Shown here: one piece after another, positions 28,285 to 37,445 of the stretch | How the letters are laid out: the number at the start of each line of letters is the position of its first letter | How positions within the stretch are numbered: position 1 is the first letter of the stretch | DNA from: an uncultured Pelagibacteraceae bacterium | GTDB lineage: Bacteria; Pseudomonadota; Alphaproteobacteria; Pelagibacterales; Pelagibacteraceae | NCBI GenBank assembly: GCA_902578115.1 | Contig: CACHBR010000003.1 | Span: forward strand, 62,001 to 126,000 | Direction: 5' to 3' | DNA length: 64,000 nt | Position numbers and translations under genes: made by a program | Notes under the pieces: generated by a model | What the model was told of the DNA's origin: nothing | Databases searched by the model: none | Seen by the model: only the letters and a program-made list of their open reading frames with translations

Positions 28285-29828
28285 TGATTAAAGTGTCTAG
28301 TTCCAGTAAAAATCATTTTAACTTTGGCTTTATCAGCAACTCTAATTGACTCTTTATCTCTTATTGACCCACCAGGTTGAACAATCAATTTAACACCAGA
28401 TTTAATTAATTTTTTTATACCATCAGGGAAAGGGAAAAAAGCATCCGATGCAGCTATTGAATTTTTTATTTTTTTAGGCTGAAATGTTTTAGCTTTCGCT
28501 ACTGCAATTTTACAGCTATCAACTCTACTTGGTTGTCCTGCTCCAATACCTATTGTTGAAAAATCTTTAGTAACAACAATAGAATTTGATTTAACGAATT
28601 TGCAAACATTCATCGCAAATTTTGCTAATTTTATCTCTCTTTTAGAAGGTTTTAATTTTGTCACAAATTTTAACTTTTTATAATCAAATATCTCTAAATT
28701 TTGGTCTTGAATTAATAAAGAATTGTTAAAACACTTGATCTGAATATCAGAAATTAATTTAAATTTTGAAATGTCGATTAAAATCAAATTTCTTCTTGAT
28801 CGAAAAATTCTTAAAGCCTCTTGGTCGAAACTTTTTGCTAAAATTACCTCAAAAAAAGTTTTAGAAATTTCTCGTGCAATCTTCTTGTTTATCTTAAAAT
28901 TGCACGCCACTACCCCTCCAAACGCACTCACAGGGTCGCATGACAAAGCATGTTGGAAAGATTTAAGCGGTGACGAATTTACTGATACCCCGGATGGATT
29001 TGCGTGTTTAATAATAACTGTACCTGTTTCTTTAAGTGAATCCAAAATTTCTAGACCTGAAAAAATATCATTGTAATTATTATAGCTTAAATTCTTACCC
29101 GCTATTTTTTTAAAACCAATTTCTTTTTCACTTAGTTTATTTGAATAAATACTACTTTTCTGATGAGGATTTTCCCCATACCTTAGATCGGTTAATTTTT
29201 TTCCAGACACAGTCATTTTATCTGGAAATTTTATATTCATTTCTTTATTAAACCAATTCGAAATTATTGAATCGTAATAAGCGGTTAATCCAAAAGCTTT
29301 ACTCGCCATGTATTCTCTAAATCTTAAATCGGTAGAGCCTTTGTTTTTTTCTAATTGATTAATCAAAAATTTATAATCACTTTTATCAGTAATTATCGTT
29401 ACATCCTTAAAATTTTTAGCAGCAGCTCTCACCATCGTGGGCCCACCAATATCAATATTTTCAATAATACTATTTTTATCTTTATTTTTTGTAATAGTTT
29501 CTTGAAATGGATAAAAATTCACAACAATTAAATCTATATTTTTAAATTTATTTGAACTCATCTGGCTTTGATGTTTTTTATTTGACCTATTGTTCAATAT
29601 TCCAGCATGAATTTTTGGGTGAAGAGTTTTAACTCTTCCATCAAGCATCTCTTTAAACCTTGTAAATTTTGAAACTTCCGTACAATTATACTTAAGTTTA
29701 ATGATTTCTTTGAAAGTTCCCCCAGAGCTAATAATATTAATTTTGTTTTTTTTCAAATAGAATAATATTTTCTCTAAATCAGATTTATCAGATACAGAAA
29801 TCAATGCATTCTTAATTTTTCTAAGCAT
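28281..29828 (-). CDS. purH: Bifunctional AICAR formyltransferase / IMP cyclohydrolase
   Basis: The 515-residue enzyme catalyses the last two steps of purine synthesis. The N-terminal IMP cyclohydrolase domain has ISVSDKSDLEKI, ISSGGTFKEI and NIDIGGPTMVRAAAKN. The C-terminal formyltransferase domain has LRYGENPHQKSS, IKHANPSGVS and SDAFFPFPDGI. AICAR from the HisF reaction also enters here. It is downstream of the heparinase gene, 6 bases apart, an arrangement seen in other alphaproteobacteria. Confidence 0.97.
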   Translation of the reverse strand: MLRKIKNALISVSDKSDLEKILFYLKKNKINIISSGGTFKEIIKLKYNCTEVSKFTRFKEMLDGRVKTLHPKIHAGILNNRSNKKHQSQMSSNKFKNIDLIVVNFYPFQETITKNKDKNSIIENIDIGGPTMVRAAAKNFKDVTIITDKSDYKFLINQLEKNKGSTDLRFREYMASKAFGLTAYYDSIISNWFNKEMNIKFPDKMTVSGKKLTDLRYGENPHQKSSIYSNKLSEKEIGFKKIAGKNLSYNNYNDIFSGLEILDSLKETGTVIIKHANPSGVSVNSSPLKSFQHALSCDPVSAFGGVVACNFKINKKIAREISKTFFEVILAKSFDQEALRIFRSRRNLILIDISKFKLISDIQIKCFNNSLLIQDQNLEIFDYKKLKFVTKLKPSKREIKLAKFAMNVCKFVKSNSIVVTKDFSTIGIGAGQPSRVDSCKIAVAKAKTFQPKKIKNSIAASDAFFPFPDGIKKLIKSGVKLIVQPGGSIRDKESIRVADKAKVKMIFTGTRHFNH

Positions 29829-29834
29829 AATTTT

Positions 29835-31484
29835 TTAAATTGATCTTTTAAGTTCCCATTTTATACATGTATCTTGTTGATTAGTATTACCATAAATAAC
29901 CGCACAATCATTATTTACTATTCTATTTCTACCCATAAATAATCCTTTCTCTATTTCTAAATTATGGCTTTCGGAAATCAGTATCCAAGATTTTTTTTGG
30001 TTAATCTGCAAAAGTATACTTTGTCCACTTATAGTTTTGATTGCTGATATGCCTGGATATATGTGGAATCTTATACTAAATCTTAATCCTTGGGGAACGT
30101 TATTTTTTTTTATTAGAGTATCTACCCCATTCACATCACCATTTTTTTTTAAAACTTTAATTTCTCTTCTATGCAAATATCCATATTTGTTTAAGTAAGC
30201 ATTATGTGTTGCTGCAACGAATGTATCATTTTTACTTTCCTTACGCGCAATATCATAAATTTTAAAACCATCACTAATAGTTGAACCAAAAGTTTTATTT
30301 ATTAAATTATTCCTTTGAAACTTAACTACAGATGTATCATTTAAGCACAAGGTCGACTGTGCTGAGGTAAATTTACTTATAAGCTGTGTTTTTTTTGATA
30401 TCTTTCTTCCGTAACCACAATTAGTAATTATTTTGTTACCTTCATAAAAATATTCGAAAGAAAGTGGACCTGACTGATAATCTTTTGAATATTCATATAC
30501 TGGAGGCTCGCCAGAGTCGAAATATAGTGTATTTTTCTTATTTTTTATAATTTGAATTTGACCTACGAATTCTAATTTTTTATTAAAAACATAATTTAAT
30601 TTTGATAAATATATCAAGAAGCCGTCTAAATTTTTCTCAGTTGTGCCATTAAAAAGGGGCAAGTTTTTGCTTTCACTTTTTAATGAATTTAAACAAATTA
30701 GATTTTTATCAATAATATCATTTAAATATTCAGGTACTACTTCCTGTGCATTTTGTATCCATTCTTTTATTATTATAAAATATTGTAAAAAAAATATAAG
30801 ATTTTCTGCATTTCTATTTTTTGGAAAACCATTTTTATCAAAAAAACTATCTATAATTCTTTTTAACTCTTTTAAGCCAAAATTATAATTAATATAATAT
30901 TCTTTAAAAACTAAACCTGACAATATAATCGAAGCTAAGCATGATATTCTGGTTGTCTCGTATGAAATTATATTTAAGTTTTTTTTTAAAAAGTTAACTT
31001 GTTTTACTAGATACATTGTGAAAAATTTATGAAATTTATCCTCCTTTTTATCTAAAAATAAATCTGCATTTGAAATCCACGCAATAATTCTTTTACTCAA
31101 GATATTCTCATCCCACACTTCTTTTTTATAATTTCCGTAGTTTTTTATCCAATCATTTATAATTTTTTTCATTGACTCCTTATCATTCTTTCTGTCAACA
31201 AGATTTAACCATAAAAAGCTATGCAAATTTTTTATATCACTTTTATTTTTTGCGTTACTCCAGAAATAATTTGCTTCAAATTTTGAAATTTTCAAAAGGG
31301 ACTCTCTATGATTCAAGAAAGGCGACAAAAGATGTGGGTTAGGGTAGAAAAAAAATCTTGATGGACTTTCCGTCAACAAACGCTTGTTGTAAAAAGAAGT
31401 TGAAAAAAAAAATCTTCTTATTGATTTTATTGTAATCTTTTTAGCAGATAAGAAGTAAAGATAGATACTTTTAAGATCTAACAT
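29835..31484 (-). CDS. Heparinase II/III-like family protein
   Basis: A 549-residue protein with an alpha-helical toroid N-terminal half (regions W-x-x-N-I-L-S-K-R-I-I-A-W-I) and a C-terminal beta-sandwich. The latter contains SGPLSFEYFYEGNKIITNCGYG and AQSTLCLNDTSVVKF. This is the layout of heparinase II/III polysaccharide lyases. No signal peptide is visible, unusual for a true polysaccharide lyase. The gene commonly sits beside purH in alphaproteobacteria, and may act on an envelope polymer. Substrate unknown. Confidence 0.82.
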   Translation of the reverse strand: MLDLKSIYLYFLSAKKITIKSIRRFFFSTSFYNKRLLTESPSRFFFYPNPHLLSPFLNHRESLLKISKFEANYFWSNAKNKSDIKNLHSFLWLNLVDRKNDKESMKKIINDWIKNYGNYKKEVWDENILSKRIIAWISNADLFLDKKEDKFHKFFTMYLVKQVNFLKKNLNIISYETTRISCLASIILSGLVFKEYYINYNFGLKELKRIIDSFFDKNGFPKNRNAENLIFFLQYFIIIKEWIQNAQEVVPEYLNDIIDKNLICLNSLKSESKNLPLFNGTTEKNLDGFLIYLSKLNYVFNKKLEFVGQIQIIKNKKNTLYFDSGEPPVYEYSKDYQSGPLSFEYFYEGNKIITNCGYGRKISKKTQLISKFTSAQSTLCLNDTSVVKFQRNNLINKTFGSTISDGFKIYDIARKESKNDTFVAATHNAYLNKYGYLHRREIKVLKKNGDVNGVDTLIKKNNVPQGLRFSIRFHIYPGISAIKTISGQSILLQINQKKSWILISESHNLEIEKGLFMGRNRIVNNDCAVIYGNTNQQDTCIKWELKRSI

Positions 31485-31487
31485 TAA

Positions 31488-32150
31488 TTAACTAGAACGA
31501 AGTAATCCAATATTCTTTTTTAAGTCCCCGTTATTTTCATTAAAAATAGTAGAACCCGAAACTAATATGTTAGCCCCCGCATCTTTTACTTGTTTTGAAT
31601 TATTAAAATTTATCCCACCATCAATTTCAATATCAATTTTTAAATTTCTTTCTGATATGATTTTTCTCAAGCTTTTTACTTTATCAAGAACTTCTGGCAT
31701 AAACTTCTGTCCTCCAAAACCCGGTTCTACACTCATAATTAAAATCAAATCAATTTCATTAATATATTTTTCGATTAAGTTTATACGTGATTTAGGTTTT
31801 AAGGATACCCCAACTTTTTTATTATATTTTTTAATTAAACCAATTGTGTGAGCTATATTATCTGTGGCTTCTGGATGAAAGGTAATTATATCTGAACCAG
31901 CCTCCGAAAATGATTTTATATAGTTATCAACTGGAGATATCATTAGATGGACATCAAAAGTTTTTTTTGTAAAAGGCCTTAGTTTTTTTACAACCTCAGG
32001 ACCAATAGTAAGATTAGGTACAAAATGTCCATCCATAACATCTACATGAATATAGTCAGCACCTGCTTTATCTAAAGAAACAATTTCCTCACCCAATTTA
32101 CTAAAATCTGCAGAGAGTATAGATGGGGAAATTTTGATTGAACTCGTCAT
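31488..32150 (-). CDS. rpe: Ribulose-phosphate 3-epimerase
   Basis: The 220-residue TIM barrel interconverts ribulose-5-P and xylulose-5-P in the pentose phosphate pathway. ISPSILSADFSKL is at the start, the metal-binding HVDVMDGHFVPN is near residue 35, and MSVEPGFGGQKF and IDGGIN follow. All are diagnostic. It is 3 bases upstream of the heparinase gene on the same strand. Confidence 0.97.
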   Translation of the reverse strand: MTSSIKISPSILSADFSKLGEEIVSLDKAGADYIHVDVMDGHFVPNLTIGPEVVKKLRPFTKKTFDVHLMISPVDNYIKSFSEAGSDIITFHPEATDNIAHTIGLIKKYNKKVGVSLKPKSRINLIEKYINEIDLILIMSVEPGFGGQKFMPEVLDKVKSLRKIISERNLKIDIEIDGGINFNNSKQVKDAGANILVSGSTIFNENNGDLKKNIGLLRSS

Positions 32151-32203
32151 TATTATTTATTTATAGTTTTAATTTTTTTTATGTCAAAAAAAATTTCTCT
32201 TTT

Positions 32204-34132
32204 TCAACTTCTACTACCAATATCCTCAGACTGGGAAACAATGTTTTTATCTGGAGCGGCAGACATACCCATTTTGAAAGCTAAAAACCATACTAATATT
32301 ATACCAAGTAACCAAAAGATAATTTGCCATACCCATATTGATGGTATTCCAAAAGCCCAACTTTCAACATTGTTCGGGTTTCCAAACATGTTGTTTCCTA
32401 TTATCACACCAGGGCCTAATGAAAAAAATATCCAAGTTACAGTTACAATCCATGCACTTGGTTTTAGACTTCTCCTGCTTATTGAAAAATTCTTATGATC
32501 ATTAAAAAACTCATGAACTTTATTTTTATAATTATTCTCTTTAGTCTCTTGAGTTATAAATGAAATTGAGATGGCTGAAATAAAATTAAATAAAATTCCC
32601 CAGAAACCAGAATGAATTGTAAGGGGCCATTTTTCCCAACTAATTAAATTACCAAACATTACCTGTCCAATATGTTCAGTAAAAAAAACAGTAATAATTC
32701 CAACTACTATTCCAAAAGCTACACCATTTTTTGTTAACCAAGGAAAATAACATATCGCTATTAGTGGCACAAACATTTGGCATGCAATACTTAAAGCAAA
32801 ACTACCTAGATCTAAAATCGATCCTGAACTCTGAATTGATAATGTTAATGCAAAAATAAATACAATCATTAAAATTATTCTAAACGCAAAAATCTGCTCA
32901 TTATTGTTCATGTTTGGTATGAAAAATTTCTTTAATATATCTCTAGTTAAAAGAGCTCCTGAGCTTAAGTAAATTATGCTTGCAGATTGTACAGATGCAA
33001 TTCCACAAACCAATAATAGTCCAAAAAATAGGGGAGAATATTCTCCTATCACGTTTAATAAATGTGGCACCAATCCCTCAAGATTGTTTGGTGAAATATT
33101 ATTTGGAAGAATGTTTGAAATATTATTTCCTGTTTGGTTAATAACATCATTTGATCCTAAAAATATTGATCCGACACCAATTGCTACTGTGAAAAAAATT
33201 AAAATGAAACCAATTAAAAAAGATGAAAACCAAACTTGTTGTGTACCAAAGGATTTTGCTTCTCTATTTGAAAAAACAAGCATAGAAAAACTTGGTGACA
33301 TAACTATCCCAGAAATTGCTATAGTAAAAGTTAGAATCATCGAGCTAGTCCAAATCCCACTATATGAGGAACTTCCTTTTATTATCTCAACCGTCTTGAT
33401 AGTTCCTGGAACTGATAAGTAAGCATTATAACTTTCACTGACATTAAATAATGTCTCTTTAACATTTGAAATTCTTGACAAACTTTCGTTCAATAAATTC
33501 CAACCACCAACTAAATCGTAAGTAACAAAACCTAAAGCTATAATCCCAAAAATAGTTAATAGGAAATTGAATGTATCAATATAAATTAATGATCTAATTC
33601 CACTTAAACTTAAGTAAACTATTATGACTGAACCAAGCAATAAAGACGCAGAACCTGAACCTATAATATTATCAGTAACTATACTTAATATAATCCCTGC
33701 CAAAGAAAGTTGCATTGCAATAAATGGTATTGCAAAGCCTAAACCCAAAACTACAATTAGTATTCTTATTAAATCACTTTTAAAATAAGTTGCCATCATT
33801 TCTGCTGGGGTAATAAATCCAAATTTTTTTGATAACATCCATTGTTTTCTTAAAAAAAGTAAACTAATTAAGGAAACGCCTATTGCAGATAGAGAAGATG
33901 CAGCGTAGGGAAATCCATTAAGTAAAATTTGACCAGGATGAACAAAGAATATCCAACAAGAAAATATTGTACCTGTCGAAACAATTACATAGACCCATGG
34001 AGGCAAATTTCTTCCAAAAATAAAAAAGTCTACAGGGGTAATGGTTTTTTTATTATTCTTAAAACCAATATATAAACAGTATACCCAAAAAAGAGTTAAA
34101 AAGATTATAAGTGAGTAAATTTTGCCAGGCAT
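32204..34132 (-). CDS. Sodium:solute symporter family protein (single subunit)
   Basis: A 642-residue, very hydrophobic protein with roughly 13-14 membrane helices of the SSS fold. FFIFGRNLPPWVYVIVSTGTIFSCWIF and the GIRSLIYIDTFNFLL segment match the family's Na+-site region. The C-terminus ends in a short polar tail with DKNIVSQSED. The substrate cannot be read from sequence. It is distinct from, and longer than, the ActP-like symporter at 34.6-36.4 kb. It may be co-transcribed with the small membrane protein upstream. Confidence 0.88.
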   Translation of the reverse strand: MPGKIYSLIIFLTLFWVYCLYIGFKNNKKTITPVDFFIFGRNLPPWVYVIVSTGTIFSCWIFFVHPGQILLNGFPYAASSLSAIGVSLISLLFLRKQWMLSKKFGFITPAEMMATYFKSDLIRILIVVLGLGFAIPFIAMQLSLAGIILSIVTDNIIGSGSASLLLGSVIIVYLSLSGIRSLIYIDTFNFLLTIFGIIALGFVTYDLVGGWNLLNESLSRISNVKETLFNVSESYNAYLSVPGTIKTVEIIKGSSSYSGIWTSSMILTFTIAISGIVMSPSFSMLVFSNREAKSFGTQQVWFSSFLIGFILIFFTVAIGVGSIFLGSNDVINQTGNNISNILPNNISPNNLEGLVPHLLNVIGEYSPLFFGLLLVCGIASVQSASIIYLSSGALLTRDILKKFFIPNMNNNEQIFAFRIILMIVFIFALTLSIQSSGSILDLGSFALSIACQMFVPLIAICYFPWLTKNGVAFGIVVGIITVFFTEHIGQVMFGNLISWEKWPLTIHSGFWGILFNFISAISISFITQETKENNYKNKVHEFFNDHKNFSISRRSLKPSAWIVTVTWIFFSLGPGVIIGNNMFGNPNNVESWAFGIPSIWVWQIIFWLLGIILVWFLAFKMGMSAAPDKNIVSQSEDIGSRS

Positions 34133-34173
34133 ATCTATTTTTTAAATTCTGTTTTTAGACAATTTTATTTAAA

Positions 34174-34512
34174 TTATCTATTAAATAAACGATAAATTTC
34201 TTTAGCGATATCGCTTTCTAATGGAAATGACAACATGCCCATTACATCATATCCAAGGATATATGGCATAGCGTAAAAACGAAACATATAAAAAAACCAT
34301 GCAACGTATAATGGAACAAAAAGAGGTATTATAAAACTTGGAGTGATGAATTTAAATAATTTTATAATAGGATTGGTAAGTTTAACAAATGCTTTCATAA
34401 AGAAAAAATTTGAGTCTTCTCTTTGGAAAATATTCATTGCTGATCTCCCAATTAAGGTCCACATAATTATTCCAAGAATATAATCTACTATCAGTATCCA
34501 AAGTGGCATCAT
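34174..34512 (-). CDS. Small membrane protein, unknown (YggT-like at most)
   Basis: A 112-residue protein with two clear hydrophobic segments (residues about 5-22 and 58-80). The segment NPIIKLFKFITPSFI recalls the YggT family but I cannot confirm it. The C-terminal third is soluble. It lies between the actP terminator and the 642-residue symporter gene, so it may be the first gene of the symporter transcript. Either of two adjacent Met codons could start it. No recognisable catalytic motif. Confidence 0.65.
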   Translation of the reverse strand: MMPLWILIVDYILGIIMWTLIGRSAMNIFQREDSNFFFMKAFVKLTNPIIKLFKFITPSFIIPLFVPLYVAWFFYMFRFYAMPYILGYDVMGMLSFPLESDIAKEIYRLFNR

Positions 34513-34550
34513 TTAAAATATCATGTGAAAATATTACCTTAAAGCAAAAA

Positions 34551-34577
34551 AAAAGGGGCGAACAAGTCGCCCCTTTT
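34551..34577 (-). terminator. Strong intrinsic terminator after actP
   Basis: An 11-bp perfect stem (AAAAGGGGCGA / TCGCCCCTTTT) with a 5-base loop. On the minus strand it is followed by a long T run (the + strand has A's at 34547-34550 and earlier). It lies 18 bases after the actP stop. It stands out because stems this GC-rich are rare in this window. Confidence 0.9.
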
Positions 34578-34594
34578 ATAATAAACAATTTTAT

Positions 34595-36430
34595 TTAGTG
34601 TTGTTTTCCAAGAATAGCTCTTCCGCTAGGTATTCTAACGTCATCAACCATCTTTTGAACGGCAGCACTAGGTTCTTTAGTCATTAAGCTTACTACAACC
34701 ATTGCAACTAAGCTTACTGATGCTCCTATGATACCAAATCTTAAGTGGTCAATTCCAAGCCATGGAGTGTTTGCCATAAACTTAGGTCCAACATAAATTA
34801 GATATGCTGTACCAGAGATTAGACCTCCAAGTATTCCTGCAACCGCACCTTCTTTAGTAGCTCTCTTCCACCATACACCAAGTACAAGTGGGAAGAATAA
34901 GCCTGACATTGCAAAGTCGAATGCCCAAGCTACTGCTCCTAGAATGCTTGTTAATCTCATTGAAGAGATGTAAGCAGCAAGAGCACCTATCACTACTAGA
35001 AGTACACGCGCAACAATTAGCCTTTTTCTAACGTCAGCTTTTGGATCGATTATTTTGTAGTAGATATCGTGTGATAAACAGTTTGATATCGCTAAAACTA
35101 ATCCATCGGCAGTTGACATGGCAGCAGCCATACCACCTGCAGCAACTAATCCAGAAATAACGTATGGTAAACCAGCAACTTCAGGAGTCGCTAATACTAC
35201 TACGTCACCTCTCATAAACCACTCGTTCAACTGTAATATTCCATCACCGTTGAAGTCAGCAATAAATACTTGTTTTACTGCAGACCAGTTTTGAACCCAT
35301 TGTATACTTTGTACTTCCGCAATTGATTTTCCAATAATTGCAGTAGGTAAGTTTGGATCCATTAACTGTAGTTTAGATAGTGTTGCTAGCATAGGCGCAG
35401 AGAAATAAAGCAAGAAGATAAAGAACAGTGACCAAGCCACTGATTTTCTCGCTGATTTAACAGAAGGAGTTGTAAAGTATCTCATTAAAATATGAGGTAA
35501 CGATGCAGTTCCAACCATCATACAGATCGCAAGCGATAAGTATTTCCATACAGCCATTCCACCCGCAGGTACAGCAGAGTGAGGATTAGAAATATATTTT
35601 AATCCACCAGGAACACCGGCTTCTTTAATTGCAGCCCCTGTGTTCTTAGTTAACCCGAACTGAGCCTCTAGGTCAGCTAAACGTTGTACTTCATCACCAA
35701 GCATAAAGTGTGGGAATGGATTACCTAATTTACTTCCCATCCAGAATACTGGTATCAAGTATGCTGTTATAAGTACTATGTACTGGGCTACTTGTGTCCA
35801 AGTAACAGCTCTCATACCACCTAACATTGAGCACATTAAAATACTAACTAGACCAACCCAAACTCCAAGTTCAAATGGAATTTGTAAAGCTCTTGAAGCA
35901 ATTGTTCCAGTAGCATTAATTTGTGCCGTCACGTAAGTGAATGAAGCTAATACTAAAACTAAAGTTGCGCAAAATCTTGGTAGATTTCCGCCGTATCTAG
36001 TTCCAATAAAGTCCGGTACAGTATAACAACCAAATTTTCTTAAATATGGTGCTAGAAGAGTCGATACTAATACGTATCCACCAGTCCATCCAACTAAGAA
36101 TGCCATGTAAGTATAGCCACCAAAGTAAATACCTCCAGCCATTGCAACGAACGATGCACCTGACATCCAGTCAGCTGCTGTCGCCATTCCATTAAATACT
36201 GTTGGTACTTGTCTTCCCGCTACGTAGTAAGCATCAACTTGAATAGTTCTAGATAAGTAACCAATCAATGCGTATATAAGCACTGTAAAGGCTACAAACA
36301 TAATTCCTATGCTTGCTGCGCTAACACCAGCTGATTCTAGTACTGCCATCAATAAGATGAATACTAGGAAACCTCCAGTGTACAAACCGTAGATCTTGGG
36401 AAGGTTTTGTATAAAACCACCTTTAAACAT
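34595..36430 (-). CDS. actP: ActP-like sodium:solute symporter, large subunit (VC_2705 type)
   Basis: The 611-residue SSS transporter pairs with a small DUF4212 protein and is related to acetate permease. About 13 helices are seen; ADWMSGASFVAMAGG near residues 86-100 is typical. Between two helices there is an exact EF-hand-like loop (Asp392 to Glu403). Base use is clearly less AT-biased than neighbours, suggesting high expression. A strong ribosome site (AGGGAGGAT) precedes ATG. The start overlaps the DUF4212 stop (TAATG). acs lies nearby, supporting an acetate or small-acid role. Confidence 0.9.
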   Translation of the reverse strand: MFKGGFIQNLPKIYGLYTGGFLVFILLMAVLESAGVSAASIGIMFVAFTVLIYALIGYLSRTIQVDAYYVAGRQVPTVFNGMATAADWMSGASFVAMAGGIYFGGYTYMAFLVGWTGGYVLVSTLLAPYLRKFGCYTVPDFIGTRYGGNLPRFCATLVLVLASFTYVTAQINATGTIASRALQIPFELGVWVGLVSILMCSMLGGMRAVTWTQVAQYIVLITAYLIPVFWMGSKLGNPFPHFMLGDEVQRLADLEAQFGLTKNTGAAIKEAGVPGGLKYISNPHSAVPAGGMAVWKYLSLAICMMVGTASLPHILMRYFTTPSVKSARKSVAWSLFFIFLLYFSAPMLATLSKLQLMDPNLPTAIIGKSIAEVQSIQWVQNWSAVKQVFIADFNGDGILQLNEWFMRGDVVVLATPEVAGLPYVISGLVAAGGMAAAMSTADGLVLAISNCLSHDIYYKIIDPKADVRKRLIVARVLLVVIGALAAYISSMRLTSILGAVAWAFDFAMSGLFFPLVLGVWWKRATKEGAVAGILGGLISGTAYLIYVGPKFMANTPWLGIDHLRFGIIGASVSLVAMVVVSLMTKEPSAAVQKMVDDVRIPSGRAILGKQH

Positions 36431-36690
36431 TAGTCATCCTCCCTTTCACCGCCATATCCGTGTTCGTCGTCGATTTTCTCCTGTTTGTTAGCGAACCAAA
36501 AGATTAAAATTACGAAAGCAGCAAGTGATCCTTGTGCTGACATATAGTAAGCTAGTGGGTAACCAAGAAACGATCCTTGATTTACCGACTCGCCGAACAT
36601 AAATATTACTATTGAGAAAAAGAACCAAATAGCCAATGTTACAAACATATGGTTTTTGGTCTTTTGCCAATGTGATTCTTTGTTTGACAT
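36430..36690 (-). CDS. DUF4212 small subunit of the symporter
   Basis: An ~86-residue protein with two membrane helices (FVTLAIWFFFSIVIFMF and an AAFVILIFWFANKQ segment), then an acidic tail (EHGYGGEREDD). Such proteins are the small partner of VC_2705-type symporters. ATG at 36690 is chosen because a strong Shine-Dalgarno site lies just upstream. An ATG at 36732 would add 14 unrelated residues. Translation is coupled to actP through TAATG. Confidence 0.9.
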   Translation of the reverse strand: MSNKESHWQKTKNHMFVTLAIWFFFSIVIFMFGESVNQGSFLGYPLAYYMSAQGSLAAFVILIFWFANKQEKIDDEHGYGGEREDD

Positions 36691-36694
36691 GTCT

Positions 36695-36703
36695 TTCCTC
36701 CCT
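36695..36703 (-). promoter_or_regulatory. Strong ribosome binding site of the DUF4212 gene
   Basis: AGGGAGGAA on the minus strand, just upstream of ATG 36690. It decides the start and stands out in a window where clear Shine-Dalgarno sites are rare. actP has a matching AGGGAGGAT at 36436-36444. Confidence 0.8.
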
Positions 36704-36831
36704 TTTTTTGTTAAGAGTATTTTGCGAAGCATACTTAAATCACCATTAATTAAAAGACAAAAAATGGCTGTAAAAGCCCAAAATGTTACCCTTTTACAAA
36801 GGAAAATAGTCTGATATTTTAATAATACAAC

Positions 36832-37443
36832 GTGAAATTGAATCTTAAAGACCTTGAAAAATACCTGTTTCCTATCAAAAGGATATTCTCAAAATACAAG
36901 CAAATAAAAACTGTAGAACAAGTAAAAGTATTTATACAAGAACAATCAGCTCAGGTAAGTCAAATGACTTTGTATGGTTATTTAAAAACCAGAATGGGTG
37001 CTAAGCATGTAATCATGTTCGAAGATAAAGATTTTTTAAAATCAATAAATATTGCAAAATGGCAAATTTACGTAGTGTCTTTAATAGACTGTACATTTTT
37101 TTGCTTTTCGTTCTTGCACAAAGAAAAAAAATTTATGAAAACTGATATGGCAAATCAAATTTTTTTTGAAATATTAAATAATGAAAAAGCTAGTGGTATG
37201 GATTTAGATGCTTATGAAAATGCAACAAAAGAATTTAATTCAAGACTTACAAGTATCAATTGGGAAACATATTATAATACTAACCCATTTGAAAATAGTG
37301 CTCTTGCTTTATACAAGTGGGCACCTATAGCTGAAGAATTAAAAAAATTTGATAAACAGATTGTTCTAAATTCTGTGTTTTTAAAATGGAATAATGTTCA
37401 AAAAGACTTTAAAAAATTAGTTAATAATTTCACTGGAAATTAA
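36832..37443 (+). CDS. Protein of unknown function (203 residues)
   Basis: A 203-residue soluble-looking protein beginning at GTG 36832. Blocks such as LYGYLKTRMGAKHVIMFED and INIAKWQIYVVSLIDCTFF look like the kind of conserved stretches found in a small alphaproteobacterial family I recall but cannot name with certainty. A hydrophobic stretch (IYVVSLIDCTFFCFSFL) may be a helix or a buried core. It is the only plus-strand gene between divergent DUF4212-actP and convergent acs, 2 bases from the acs stop. No function is offered. Confidence 0.75.
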   Translation: MKLNLKDLEKYLFPIKRIFSKYKQIKTVEQVKVFIQEQSAQVSQMTLYGYLKTRMGAKHVIMFEDKDFLKSINIAKWQIYVVSLIDCTFFCFSFLHKEKKFMKTDMANQIFFEILNNEKASGMDLDAYENATKEFNSRLTSINWETYYNTNPFENSALALYKWAPIAEELKKFDKQIVLNSVFLKWNNVQKDFKKLVNNFTGN

Positions 37444-37445
37444 AA

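Noticed and set aside
36488-36670. A second reading frame within the DUF4212 gene
   Set aside because: It is a shadow of the DUF4212 frame, which has the helices, the strong ribosome site and the coupling to actP.
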